Of a stretch of DNA of 64,000 bases, positions 45,445 to 57,829 are shown piece by piece. This DNA comes from Posidonia oceanica (taxonomy: Eukaryota; Streptophyta; Magnoliopsida; Alismatales; Posidoniaceae). Positions within the stretch are counted from its first letter, which is position 1, and every line of letters starts with the position of its first letter. Below the pieces are notes generated by a model. The model was not told the DNA's origin. It searched no databases and worked only from the letters and a program-made list of their open reading frames with translations. The stretch is from contig JAZBRS010000014.1 of the NCBI GenBank assembly GCA_037176725.1, forward strand, positions 72,894,501-72,958,500, given 5' to 3'. A program made the translations under genes and the position numbers.

Positions 45445-48400
45445 TGTTGACACCCCATCTTGGCAGGCCTGGACCCTTGGAGCCCTCCTGGTAATTGCTG
45501 GATCAAACCCCAACCAAACCCTAACCCTAATCCTCCTCTCTACCCTCCAAAAAACAGCCCATTTTGACCTAAACCTTTACCCCCCTTCCCAACCTCAAAA
45601 CCTAACCAAAATCCATAGGAAAACCCACCACTATCCACTCAACAACCCTACCCAAAAACCTAGAAATTTCTAAACCCAACCCATCCTTGAAAACCCTAGG
45701 AAACCTAGGTGAAACTAACCTTCTTCTACACCTTGAAACCCCTCCAAAACCCCCTTAGAATCAAACCAAAACTTCAGACCCAAGACTCCAAACCCTAAAC
45801 TACCCACTCACCAATTCCTACCCCATTCCAAGACCATTAAGACCCTCTTTCACCTAAATTATCCTTTTCTCTCTCCGGGATTATCATTTTCTCTCTCCTC
45901 TCTCTCTCCTGATTATCATCTCTCTTTTCATCCCTTTCTTATCCTTTTTCTGGTCTGGCTGTGGGCCCCCTCTGTGCTTCTATCCCTCCTCTATCTTATC
46001 CCTATTTTTACTTTATTTTTAACACTTTTTCTGAATTTTTAAAAATCATTTTCCTCCAACCTATCTTTTTCCTTTTATCTCCCTCGTTTTTCCATTTCTT
46101 TCTTCCTTCTCTTTTCCTTTTCTCCCTCTTGCAAAAATCCACAAAAACCCATAAAAATCTGCAAAACCTCAAAACACAAAAGAAACAAATCAGAACCCTA
46201 AGAAAAACAATTAAAAAATGTTAAACAAGCAATTAACAACTTAAACTTGACTTAAGCAAGCCAAAAAGAAAACCAAGCATGCAAACTAAAAAATGCAAAA
46301 CAAATCAAAAGAAAACACCAAAAAATCAAGAAAAAAGCTAAAATAAAATCAAAACCCACCAAAGATAAAAACCCATCAGAAGAATTAAAAAACAAACCCA
46401 AAAAGAAGAATTAAAAAAATCAAACACTAAAACAAGTAATTAAAAAAGGCAAAAGACTTAACTTAATAAACATAAGAAAAACAAGTTAAAAACTTAATTA
46501 AAAAAGAAAAGAAAAACACATCTGAAAAGCCTAAAAAACACCCCATCAAACCAGAAAAATCCAACTAAAAACTTCAAGAAAAATCAACAAAATAAAAATC
46601 AAAACACAACTTAAAAGACTTAAGAAAGAAAAACCTTAACAAGATTACAACTTAAAAATCTAAAAAACATCCTGATTAGTGGGAAAATAAATCCTAAAAA
46701 ATCCTAATTAACATCCTAAGCGTCCAACAAGGGAAATACAATTTTTAAAACAATTTAAAAAAGGTTTAACAAGCATTTAATCAAGTGAAAATCAATTAAA
46801 AACAAAACCAAAATCCTAAAACCCTAATCAAGCCCAAAACGCATTAATCAACTCAAAATGACCATTAAAAATCTTAATTAAAATCCTAATCTATAGCAAA
46901 ACTCTTCTAATATTGTTATTTATTTTTACCTATTTTATTTCCCCATTCTACCCTCTCTTTCTTCCTTCCTTCTTTCTTTCTTTCTTTCTTTCCTTACTGG
47001 GCTCAATCCGGCCCGTTTCTTCTTTTTTCCTTTTTTTCTTCCTTTTTTTTTTCTCGGCCCGCAGCAGTCCGGCCCGCTTCCCTCTCCTCCTTCTTCTTCC
47101 TCTCCTCCTCTGTGTTTTTCTCCACCGGATCTTCTTCCCACGAGCTCGCGGCTACAGCATTCCCTCCTTTGTTCAAATTCAAGCCTCCATCTTATCGTCT
47201 ACAGAACTCGCCGCCTCTCTTCTATCTCAGCACCGATTCCGGGAGGCATCAAGTGCCTGTCATCTCGCCGGCTGCTGGTCCCTTCAGCTGCAGTGACGCC
47301 GGTGGAATTCAAACCACTGGCTCGTGCCCAGCAGTCTCCTCCTCCTCATTTTTAAGCTTCCCGTCCTTCCTTCAATGCAAGAAGAAGAAGAGTCGACCTT
47401 CAATTGGCAGTGAGAGCGAGCAAGAGAGAGCAATCAGAGAGTACCCAACCTGAGAGAGACCGAAATCCAGAGATCTTCCTCCACCTGAGCACCCTCCTTT
47501 CTCCATCTCTTCACCTTCCAATTCCGGAGAAGAGAGTGAGAAGAGAGAGCAGAGCTTGAGAGTCTTCGACATCCCGGAGAGAGGTCTCCATTCCAGAGCA
47601 TTCCCACACCAGAAGCATTCCTTTTTTTCCTTCTCTAAGTTCAGCAAATCCTCCTCCTTCTGTTCCAGTAATCCAACACCACTCCAAGCCTCCACACTTC
47701 TCCCCATTGCTTCCTAAATCTCACCCAACACCTGACCTTCTTCCTCCAGCATTTCCCAGCCATTCCACCCCACGAAACCACCTGAAATCTCCCAGAAACA
47801 CCTTGAACACCAGACCTGAAACCCAACTCCTTCCCTCCGGCAATTCCCTTCACCACAGCCCGCAGCTTCCTCCCAAACTTCGCCCAGCTACTCACCAGAC
47901 CTCCACCTTTCCAAAGCCCCCGGCCTCGAACCAAACCATCCACCACAGACCTTAAACTCCACTTCAAACACCTAACCTCGTTTCTGTCAGAAATCGACCC
48001 AGACCTCAAATTCCCCTCCACTCGCACCAGAAACCCTCTCCAAGCATCCAAACTCCATCGCCAGCATCCCAGCAACCCATCGGAGCACTCCATCCAGCCT
48101 GAGGAGCAGCAGACACCCTCCCCGGTCTCCGACAGTCATCGCTGGACCCAAAAACGCCGGATTCCTCTCCGAGCTTCGAAGCTCGCGTCCAATCGCCCAG
48201 GAAGCACCAGAAGCACCCCCTGAGTAGATCCCAATCTCCGTGAGCGCCCGAGGACCACTGCTGCGACTGGACGGCCTCCACCGGCCACCTCCGACACTGC
48301 TGAGGTCGGGGGGACGCACCAGGCGCCACCGCAGGTACTTCTCGCTTCCCCTCTCTCTCTCTCCTCCTCCTGCTGCTTCTCCGCCAATCAGAACCGAGTT

Positions 48401-49913
48401 CCCGGCGTCCCAGACGCAGTTGCAGTTCGCCGGACAGTTCTCCTTCTCTGGCACCGGCTGCTGTTCCTCCGGACGCTCCGATCAGCAGAAAGGTCTCCCG
48501 ACGGTTCTCAGAGCTCCGGACAGTCGTCGGCCACGTCCTCCGCCAGTTCCGCGCCTCCTCAGCCTCCCCTATCGGCGGCCACGAGCTCTGGAAGCTTTAT
48601 GCTACAGTGCTCGTCGCCGTCGACGATCGACACTGTGCATTTATTTTTCTTAGTATAGTTTTAGATGTAAATATTGCATATCTGCCTTAAGTTTTTTAAT
48701 TTTTGCGCTTCAGTCCTCCTGCTGTTTATTCTGCTTAGTTTTCAATTAAGAACTATGCCAAATTGCAGCTTTTATTTATGTTTTTCAGTATTCGCTTTTT
48801 AGTCCTGTTACTGTGCCTTTTAGTTATAAAAAGTTTAAGTTTAGCCCCTCTGCTTTCATTTATTGCACATAGGTCCTGCATTAAATCAGATCATTTAAAT
48901 GCATCATTTTTACCATATAATATTGCAGTCTGAGTCCCTGTAATTTACTGTTTTTGCATGTAGATCCATTGCACTGTAGCAACTTAGGCTTTAATTTTAA
49001 TTTTTGGTTGATGCATTGCACTTTTGCCCTTCTGGTTTTGCTTTTTTGCAGTTAGGTCCATTTTAAATGGACAGTAACTGTGTTACATTTAATTTAGCTT
49101 ATTAAATTGCATTTTCAACCCTGCTTTTTTTCAAAAATTACACTGTGGTCCTGTCCTTTATTTTTCAGTGCATGTTTTCCATACTAAATTGCATTTTCAG
49201 CCCCTGCATGATTTCAAAATTACACATAGGTCCCTGCACCTTTTAAAAAATCATGTGAAAAGACCATTTTGCCCCTAGGTTGCATTTTAGCTCCAATGCT
49301 TACCAGATTTCATACAGACCCTCCACTAGTATTCCCAGACTCCCTGGAACCTTGTTTTCTGGAAAATTTGTATTTTAGACCCTAGTTTTCTTAAAATTAC
49401 TTTCTGATCCATTTCTGCTTTTAAAACTTCTTCCAAAGCATACCCTCTTTTTGAAACAGCCTTCTGAGCCTAGTTTTCTACAAAACGAAGCCCTGCTTTC
49501 TCCTGTTTTCAAAAACCCTTTCCCATGGACCCCTGTTTTTTGGGAAATTTGCATTTTTAGCACCTTTCTTTTTCAAAATGCTCTCTGAAATCCTGGTCTT
49601 TCCCAGTTTCTTCTCCTTGCCTTTTCTTGCTTTTGCATGCATCCTGCATTCATTTAGTCTTGCATTCTAGTATCTTCTTGCACACACCAAGCACTTTTAG
49701 CTCCCTTTCACTTGGAAGGACCTTTTTGCACATCCCTAGGACCTCCTGAACACCTAGATCTGTTCTTCTCCCCTGTTCTGGCCCTTTTGCCTTGGAGCTG
49801 CGTTATCTTTCAATCCGGCCGTTGGATCTTCTCAAGTAAGCTGCCCAGGCGACCGCAGCGAAGCGCTCTTCAGCAGGGACCAGACAGATCTCAGATCAGG
49901 CCCCCGGATTTCC

Positions 49914-49921
49914 AGGTATGT
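49914..49921 (+). promoter_or_regulatory. Probable 5' splice site in the C LTR
   Basis: CCAG|GTATGTCC, intron starting at 49916. The upstream 200 bp (TTCTTCTCCCCTGTTCTGGC, GGCCGTTGGATC) are conserved with A and B. The partner acceptor is at 52476. Confidence 0.58.
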
Positions 49922-50369
49922 CCTCCTGAACCCCTGCATTGCATTCATTTGCATGCCATTTGCACAGTTTTCCGTGTTTTCGCTTTCTGTCTCTTTGAGC
50001 ATGTAGAATAGGGTCTCCCCTTTCTGCTTGTATCTTCCAACCTCCGTTTCGCGTTCTTGTGTGTTTTGCGTTGTGTTTTCCCTGGATTTTCCACTTAATG
50101 TGACTTCCTTCCCCCTTTTCCACGATCCAATCGCATCGCGAGCTTTGGGCAGCATGCGAGACACACCGTGGAACGGTTTGGTGGGAAACAGTCGCAAAGA
50201 GGTGGTAATCCCTCCGTTTGCACACTCTCCCCTCTGTAGGTCTTCACACCTACTCTGAGTGGCCCTAAACAACGTCTGTTCTTACACACACGTTGTTTTG
50301 ACTCTCCTTTGGCCTTTTCTAATCTCTTTATGCATTCTTGCATTCGCATGGCTTTTCTGAGGTTTTTCC

Positions 50370-50690
50370 TTCGCTGTTTTGGCACCGTTTCGCGTGCCTG
50401 CCCTTGTTTTGGCACCGTTTTGCGTGTCCATCTGTTTTCTTGCCTTATTTTGCGCGCTGCCTCCCTTTCTCGCTCGTTTTGCGTGCCGGTTTTATTCTTT
50501 CGCTCCATTTTGCGTGCCTTTCTGTTTTCTTGTCTCGTTTTGCGTGCCTTCCTGTTCTCTCTCTTGTCTTGTTTTGCGTGCTGTCTTGCTTTCTCGCTTG
50601 TTTTGCACGCCGTTTTCGCTCTCTTGCATCGTTTTGCGTGCGTTGCTCATTTCTCGCCTCGTTTTGCGTGTTTTGCGCCGTTTTCCCTTG
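50370..50690 (+). repeat. 30-bp tandem array in the C LTR (about 11 copies)
   Basis: Degenerate units of TTTTGCGTGCC plus a TTTCTCGCTC-type spacer, at the same LTR position as in A, B and F. Confidence 0.88.
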
Positions 50691-51332
50691 CATGTCGATC
50701 GCATTGCATGGTTTTCTCGCTGTTTTGTTTTCTCGCTTGCATTTGCATATAGGGCTGTGATGCTTACTGCCTGGAGTTCTCACGAGCTAGGCTTCGCCTA
50801 ATTCGGAACACAGACAGCGCAGCTGAGCACTTAGAGAGCACGTTTACTTCCTTGCTTTGTTTCTTCCCACTTAGAGCACACCTTGAGCATTCATTCAGGC
50901 ATTTATAGGCACATAGGCATTCAATCCTGCATTTCCCTGCTTATGCGAGCGTAAGCCTAGAAAGACCGATTTTCGGGCGTGTCGGGGGTGCCTAATACCT
51001 TCCCCGCACGTAACAGGAGTCCTTACCCTGTCTTTTGGCCCGCAATGACCGTACTGCCCTTATCCTAGGCTAGAGTCATCTCATTTGCATTTGTTTGCAT
51101 TTGTTTTCCTTTGCATTGCTTTGCTTTGCATTTCTTGCTTGGTTTTGCGTGTTAATCCACGCATTCCCCCGATTTTCCTCGTCTTCCGTTAATAGACGTG
51201 GTGGCGACTCTGATTTGTCTTATCTTTCCTTTTTCTCCTCGATTTTAAGTGTTTTCGAGTTGAGCCTCTTCCTCGGATCTCGATCGCCGCTATATATATT
51301 AGCGAGCCTGATTCCGATCGGGATCGCTACAG

Positions 51333-51350
51333 TGGCGACTCCGCTGGGGA
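51333..51350 (+). other. Element C primer binding site (tRNA-Arg)
   Basis: TGGCGACTCCGCTGGGGA is fully complementary to the 3' end of plant tRNA-Arg(ACG) plus CCA as I recall it, one base after the LTR end. Confidence 0.92.
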
Positions 51351-52660
51351 TGAGACTAGACTCCGGCTTTCGTTCCCAGCTTTTCGCTCGCCTGTTTTGC
51401 AGTTTTGTCTGCCTTGTGTGCCTTCTTCGCCTGTTTTGCTCGTTTTTCTGTGCAAACTCCTAGCGAGTCGCTTTGTAGCTACTTTGCTTAGGTTTTGCAC
51501 CTCTTCTGTCTCGGTTTGCGCTTTCCTTTGCTTGGCTTCGCTTGTTTGCTTGTTTATTTACTTATTGCCTTGCTTATGCCTCTATTTCTTTTACTGTCTG
51601 CTTACTTTTACCTTGCTTTATCTTACTTGCTTATTATTGCTTTAATTCTTGCGCATTACATGTCTACATACTTTGATTGGCTAAAATATATGCTTTTTGA
51701 ACATTGAATGCTTCTCTTACACTCTTGCTATGTCACTACACACGCACATACTATGCTTACATGCTTTTTGACTTGATGAATGTTTCTTTTTCACCACCAT
51801 ATTCACAAACACTCGCACATGCCATGAACATGCCTTTTGTTGTGTTGTATGATGGTTGCTTGCCATTTTGACTGATTTTCTTCCCTTTTGCACTTGCCAT
51901 GCTTAGGATAGTAGAAACTTGTCTGCTTCCCCCATGGTTAACTAAAAAATGCAAGTAAAAGAACTTCTAGGACAACTAGAGACTACAAACAATCCTTCAC
52001 TCCCTTTGGTTAATAAAATATGTAAGATAAAAAACTCTAATCATTTTGCATAAGCATCATATAGGGCATGCATTCTTCTCCTCTGAGTCCACCTACTAGT
52101 CTGCGAAGGACGGTTCCGGCCTCTTGTTCCACTGCTTTGGGCGTGGCATAAGTTGGTCGGTCCGTCCCCTCCTTGTCCGGGGGTCGTGTCGGTGTTAGTA
52201 GAGGGTACCACCCACGCTTTGGCGGGGTAGAGGCCACTAACGCACCACCCTGTCATTACCTGAGCTTTGGGCCGGGAGTTAGACAGGGGACCTACTTTTC
52301 TGACCTGAGTCGGTGACCCGTACATCCAGGGATACCCGGAGTAGACAACCTTGCTAGGAAACACTAGTTAGGTAAGGGGGGCATACTAGAAAGCATGCAT
52401 ATCATTCACACCACTTAACTAACTCATTTGCATTCATCTTTTAGTTTCTAACCCCAATTTCCTTCTGTTGTGTCAGCGTGATCGGTAAGCGAGTTTCCCT
52501 TTGCCAGAGCTCGAGTATCGACCCCCGTTGACGCCCTTTTTGCGACTTAGTTCGCGACCATTCCCCCTCTGAGCTATCTGCACTTGCGACGATAGCTCCT
52601 CGTAGGACTCACCGCTTGAATACCCGTCGCAGCCCTGTTCTCACACGCTCTAGGTCAGCG
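51351..52660 (+). other. Element C untranslated leader with hairpin and splice acceptor
   Basis: It parallels the A and E leaders. A TTGCTT-rich first half is followed by a conserved block (52080-52390) with a CCCC...GGGG hairpin at 52166-52183. TTCTAAC (52446-52452), a pyrimidine tract and TGTCAG (ending 52476) form the probable branch point and acceptor, 184 bp before gag. Confidence 0.6.
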
Positions 52661-55449
52661 ATGGCCCAGTACGTTAGTGAGCCTTCTTTTACTCCTGTCA
52701 CGGAGGGTGTTTCCGTTCCGGCCCCTCCGCTTGCTCTTTCTGTCCCTCTTGTTCCCCCTCCGACGCCAGGGTTTCCTCCTCTGACGTCTCTAGGTTCTCA
52801 GTACACCCCGGGACAGTGGCAAGCCTCCCTTCCTCCGGATCCGGTCGCTGAATCTATCTTGACGGCCGTTACTCGCGCTCCGGAGATGCCACTGCCCCCT
52901 CCGTCCCAGGGATACGTCGCTTTCGACATCCCTTCCACCGCTGCTGCGGCGCTTCCTGTAGAATCCTTCCCTCCCGGACAGTCTGTGTCCGTGCCACTTG
53001 CTTCTCAATCCCCGCCGGCACTGCACTTCAGCGTTCCCGCTGCCGAGACGCCCGAGGCGCAATACCAGCATCTGATGGAGCTCGCCCAGAGACTGCAGGG
53101 CATGGCTCTATCAGTTCGTCCTTCTTCTACTCCTGTCGTTCCTGAGGTTCCTCCGAGGCCAGTTCCTGCATTCCTTGCATCGACCTCTGCACCTCCGCCT
53201 CGACCATCGTCGCAACTGCTCACCGTTCCGACGATGGGGGCCCGTTTACCGCCTACTACACAACACTTGGCACAGCATGCTCCACTTCCTTCTGGTGGTC
53301 AATCCTTTGGATCGGCTGGAGCCCAGTACCTCACTGGCTCGCTGTCTGGCACCCCGCCTGTACAGCAACTGGTGCTCCATCATCCTCCCCCTATTCCAGC
53401 ACAGCATGGCATTTACCCTTCTCCTCTTCACCCAGTCCAGCATCCTGCTTACACTCCTGCATACACTGTCCCCCAGCACGGATACGCCGGCCATCCCGTT
53501 GCTCCACCAGGCGACGCTATGGTAGATCCGGAGGAGCACTTAGGTGCGACCCATTCGGCGTATGTGCTCACTACCCCTGCTGATCCCTCTCCTACAGCAG
53601 CAATCCCAGACCCCATCAATAACCGGATGGACGTCTTGGAGAAGGCACTACGACTAGTGCAGGGTACTGAGCACCAGACCTACCAGTTCCGGGACCTCTG
53701 CTGCTTTCCAGAGGCGGTACTCCCTCCGAAGTTCAAAATCCCGGACTTCGAAAAGTATAATGGTAGGGGCTGCCCCGTAGCACACCTGAAGGCGTATTGC
53801 AGTGATCTCGCTCAGCTTCAGGCTGACGAGAGGTTGCTGATCCGCTTGTTCCAGAAGAGTTTGACCGGGCCGGCACTCAAGTGGTTCACATCACTCGATA
53901 TGTCAGCCATCAAGACTTGGAACGACCTCAGTCAGGCGTTCCTGGAACAATACTCCTTCAACCTCGATCTTGTCCCAAAGAGGGCGGACTTGATCGCCAT
54001 CAAGCAGAACTCTGGCGAGCCGTTCGGGGAGTACGTCGGCCACTGGCGCGCCCTTTCCTCTCAGGTTCGAGATAGACCCTCTGATGAGGAGTCTATCGAG
54101 ATCGTTATCAAATGGACGCAGCCGTCTCTCGGAGCTCTGCTTAGCATCCAACCAGTCACTACTTTTGCGGCACTCATCAAAGCTGGAGCGCGCGTGGAGA
54201 GCTCTTTACGGAGTGGCAACTTCCCGGCTCTCTCTGCGTTCGCTAAGCAGGCAGTGATCAGCAGCAACAGTGCCAACAGTAGCGCCTCCAACAGCAACAA
54301 CAGCGGCAGCAACAACAACCGCCCGAAGAGGAAGGATTCGCCGAAACCCGCTGTTGCATTCGTCGACTCTCCTGCTGCGCCTATTCGCTTGCCGTTCGGC
54401 CTGCCCCAGCTCAGATGGTGTACGCTCCTGCACCTAGGAACCCGCACACACCGCACATCACTACCACCGCTAGACCGGTCTATCCTGTCGCACCGGTCCA
54501 GCAAGGCTCACACCCAAGGCAAAGAAGACCACCCGCTGAGAGGAGGAATTTCACCCCACTGGTGGAACCACTCACGGTCATCTTGCCAAAGGTGGCATCG
54601 CTCCTGAAGTTCCCGGAGGTTCGTCCGCCGCCAAGCCCTCTGCCGCATTGGTTTAGGCCGGACCTCTTCTGCAATTTCCATCGAAGCGTCGGGCATTCGA
54701 CGGACAATTGCTTCTCTCTGCGGAACGCAATTCAGGACTTGATCGAATCGGGAACGATTGTGATCGACACGCACGAGGCTTCCACTCAAGCACGCACTCA
54801 TGCATCTGCATCTCCAGCTGTTCCCCCGCATTCTGGCATCGTCCGCCAACCTCTACCGGAGCACTCTTATCCGGGAGGGGCGGGAACCTCAGGCGTCCAC
54901 TCTGTCTTTCCTTCTGGGCCTGCTACTTCTGTAGTGGACCCCTCTGATCTTATCTCTGACATCTCTGAGCCTTTCCCAGTCAGTCTCTATTTGGCGGTAG
55001 TTGCCGGCTCCGAGTCAGGAATCCATTTGATCCGACCGCGTGCCAGGCCGGAGCGCCCTCTCGCGCCTCCCACCGTGCTCCCTCAGGCTCAATCCCCTGT
55101 GCACCTTCTAGCTAGGGCCCAGCCTAGTTCCCCTATCCACCTTTTAGGGCGACCTCAGCTATACCTTCTAGGCAGACCTCAACCTGCCCCAGCCTTCCCA
55201 CCCCAACAACCATACCCACAAGACAGACCCCAATATCCTGTAGGTCCCCCTGTAACCCCTCCTGTGCTCGCAGCACATGCTCCAGTCGTCATTGATTTGA
55301 CCCTGGACACCCATCGCGTCCCTTACAGCTACGCCACAGAAATGTGTGCGGAAGTAACGCGATCGGGGAGGATTTACAGGCCCCCAGCGTCGGCAACTAG
55401 GCCAACTCACCCTAGACCTGTTATGCCCCGCCCTCAAGCCAACCCATAG
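52661..55449 (+). pseudogene. Element C gag, one frameshift
   Basis: The ATG in GCGATGGCCCAG (MAQYV) was chosen because A and E share it; the frame is also open a little upstream. The first frame runs to 54607 and the second is readable from about 54400 to 55449, so a one-base indel lies near 54365-54412; A is continuous there. The N-terminal 300 residues are Pro/Ala/Ser-rich. The core follows at about residues 355-500: KYNGRGCPVAHLK, LLIRLFQKSLTGPALKWF, FNLDLVPKR, EPFGEYVGHW. Then come an Asn/Ser-rich stretch and the knuckle FCNFHRSVGHSTDNC in the second frame. The tail is Pro-rich and ends at TAG 55447. Gag would form the particle and bind RNA. Confidence 0.88.
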
Positions 55450-57829
55450 CAGATCCAACTCCAGATCAGCCTGTAGTTAGCCAAATCCCTACCCAGCCTG
55501 TAGTAACTCAGCTTCCTTCCACTACCCCCTTAGAACCTGCTAGAACCACTCCTCCAGCAGCTAGGAGAAGCCAACCCAAAGCAGACCTAACCTCCCAGCT
55601 TAAGAAGGTCAAAGCCGACATCTCCATCTGGGATTTGATCCACACTTCTACCGAGCACCGCGAGGCTTTCCTTCGTGTGTTCCAGGCTGCTCGTGTGTCC
55701 CAGTCCATTGAGCCTTCTGCCTTGGAGAGCATGGTTGGGTTAATCGCGGAGCCCCAGGTCATCTCTTTTACAAGCGATGAGCTGCCTCCGGCAGGGATTA
55801 ATCACAACCAGCCCCTATTCGTCACGGTGCAGTTCAAAAACTTCCGCATTCCCCTAACACTGGTTGATAACGGGTCAGGCCTTAACGTCTGTCCCTTGCG
55901 TACAGCAACCAAGCTCGGATTCAAAGCCGAGGATATCACGCCAGCCGTGAAGGGAATGACTGCTTTTGACAACACTCACCATGACGCTCTAGGGATTCTG
56001 ATTATCCCTCTGGCTATCGGTCCGGTCATCTTCGACGTAGAATTCTATGTCGTCGACTTGAAACCTAACTTCAATCTTCTGCTTGGGCGCCCTTGGCTCC
56101 ACAAGCATCAGGTCCTTCCTTCGACCCTCCATCGAATGATAAAGTACCGTCGTGGCGATGATGTCATTGTCGTCATGGTGGAGAACTTTGAGAAGGAGCG
56201 GATTGAAGCAGTCTCTCCTGTGTCTTCGCAATCTAACCCGTTTGACCCCGAGATTTCTGAAGCCCTCTATCGCGTTAACCGGTGCGAGCCGGTTAACTTC
56301 GTTCCTGATCTTGAACGTGTCAACTCCTTGACCGTTCACAGCAACCCCTTTCGAATGGTCGAGAATGTATGTCACAGGTGGGGTTACACAAAGGGTACGC
56401 CGCTCGGGCGTCACGGCCAAGGGATCGCGGAGCCGATCGTAGCAGTGGAGCGAAGAAAGTCTGAAGGCCTCGGCTACGAACCAAAGCCCAACGAAGATCA
56501 CTGCTTCCAACTCAAAGATCATGCGCCAGCCATTCCCAGAGACCTCACTAACTTTACCAGTGCAGGAATTCTGGGATCAACCGACTACCAAGCTACAGCG
56601 CCGGCAGAGGATTGGGTGTGTATTGAGGACTACTACTCCGATGAGGAGCAGTCTGATGCAACAGAGGCAGTCCCAATCAACTCAGCAGAGACAGTGGTCG
56701 GAGCAGAGGCCCCACAGTCAGTTTATTTGGCTCCCCCTCTGGTAGAAACAGCAGGCAGTTCAGCAGGCCCTGTGGCAGATGCAAGTTCTCATCCTTCTCC
56801 AGCCACATCAGTTCTCCAAGAACGGTCAGCAGCAGTGCAGGAGACGGAGACACTCCTCCTGGCAGAACCAAGTATGCTACCAGCGGTCACAGACACATCA
56901 GTGCCACTGCCCCCATCTTTGGAGGGGCAGTCCATCAACTCAGTCAGCAGCGTGGCTCAGCCCGCTCCTTCAGCATCATCTTCAAGAATGCAGCCGACGC
57001 AGTCCGCTCCGCATTCTCCTGACGACCTGCAGCAGCTCTCATGGCAAGACCCTATGGCGTCAGAAGCTGCGCTCTCTCAGTTACGGCCCGATACAAAAGG
57101 CCAACTGAGCACTACATTCTCCGGGCCCTTGAGCCCCCCAAAGAGCACCCCTGCTTACTCTCCAGCAGTGACCCTGGAAGCTTATTCATCAGCAGCACCG
57201 CTGGCCTGTCTATTTGGGCCTTCTACATCTGAACTGCCATCAGCGGATGCGCCCGTGAACCAGATCATACAGACTCCAAGGGCAGCGATCCATCCCGCAG
57301 CCGGGCCAGTGCCGCAGGCCCCCGGCGCCTACTACGTCGACTCCCCCTCAGACGAAGAAGAAGGAACGGCGATAGAAGCCCAGGTCGATTCTTGGATGTC
57401 CGACTTAGAGTTGCTTTATCAAGAACAACTCCAGTCAATAGCAGAAGACCTGGCAGACCACCAAGCTGCAGAAAGGAAAGGAAAAGCCGTAGTCACGGAT
57501 CCTCCTCTACAAGAGGACCATGCTTCTATCATGGTTCTAGAAGACTCAGCAGTGCCGGACTCCCCTAGACCAGATGAGCTCATCACTCTTCAACCTGAAG
57601 GCGGGTCTAGGTGGTTTGTGCAACACATGCCTCACTTGAGCAGTATATCGAGCGGCAGTGCTCAGATCAACCGCCAGTCCGGCATATCCTCCCCAAGCAC
57701 ATTAGAAGACCCGGAGGAGGAACCATCAGCAGTGCAAGCAGTAGCAGTAACAGAGCAGAAAGCAGAACCAGTAACAAAACTGTCAGCAGCCTCAGCAGCA
57801 GTAACAGAGCAGAAAGTAGAATCATCAAG
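55443..57829 (+). CDS. Element C aspartic protease and G-patch region
   Basis: It is in the -1 frame relative to the gag tail and overlaps its stop; the frame is open from 55443 and its first ATG is 55635. Whether a programmed shift or an indel joins it to gag is not clear; no classical slippery heptamer was seen. The protease has LTLVDNGSGLNVCP (active-site D-N-G-S-G, where relatives often have D-G-G-S), then FDVEFYVVD and LLLGRPWLHKH. A G-patch-like block follows: HRWGYTKGTPLGRHGQGIAEPI. The next 500 residues are Ser/Pro/Ala/Gln-rich linker. RT should come next but is absent; the linker runs into integrase near 57830 out of frame. The frame itself continues to 57947 without meaning. Confidence 0.85.

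Larger units (their letters stand above)
45445..51331 (+). repeat. Element C 5' LTR (5887 bp)
   Basis: It starts TGTTGACACCCC and ends GGATCGCTACA. Parts: a C/A-rich start with a short CCCTAA-like stretch (45515-45530), an A-rich low-GC region (46140-46900), a GC-rich region (47050-48640), a T-rich drift zone (48650-49620), a conserved block with a splice donor at 49914-49921, a 30-bp array (50370-50690), and a tail with the PBS-like block at 51202. No ORF is shared with the A LTR. Confidence 0.9.

Noticed and set aside
45515..45530. Telomere-like CCCTAA stretch
   Set aside because: It has only about two units, inside the start of the C LTR.
51288..51300. TATATATAT near the end of the C LTR as a TATA box
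   Set aside because: It is about 40 bp from the LTR end, absent from A, B and F, and downstream of the proposed splice donor.
51333..51350. tRNA gene fragment
   Set aside because: It is the complement of a tRNA 3' end at a PBS position; no tRNA body surrounds it.
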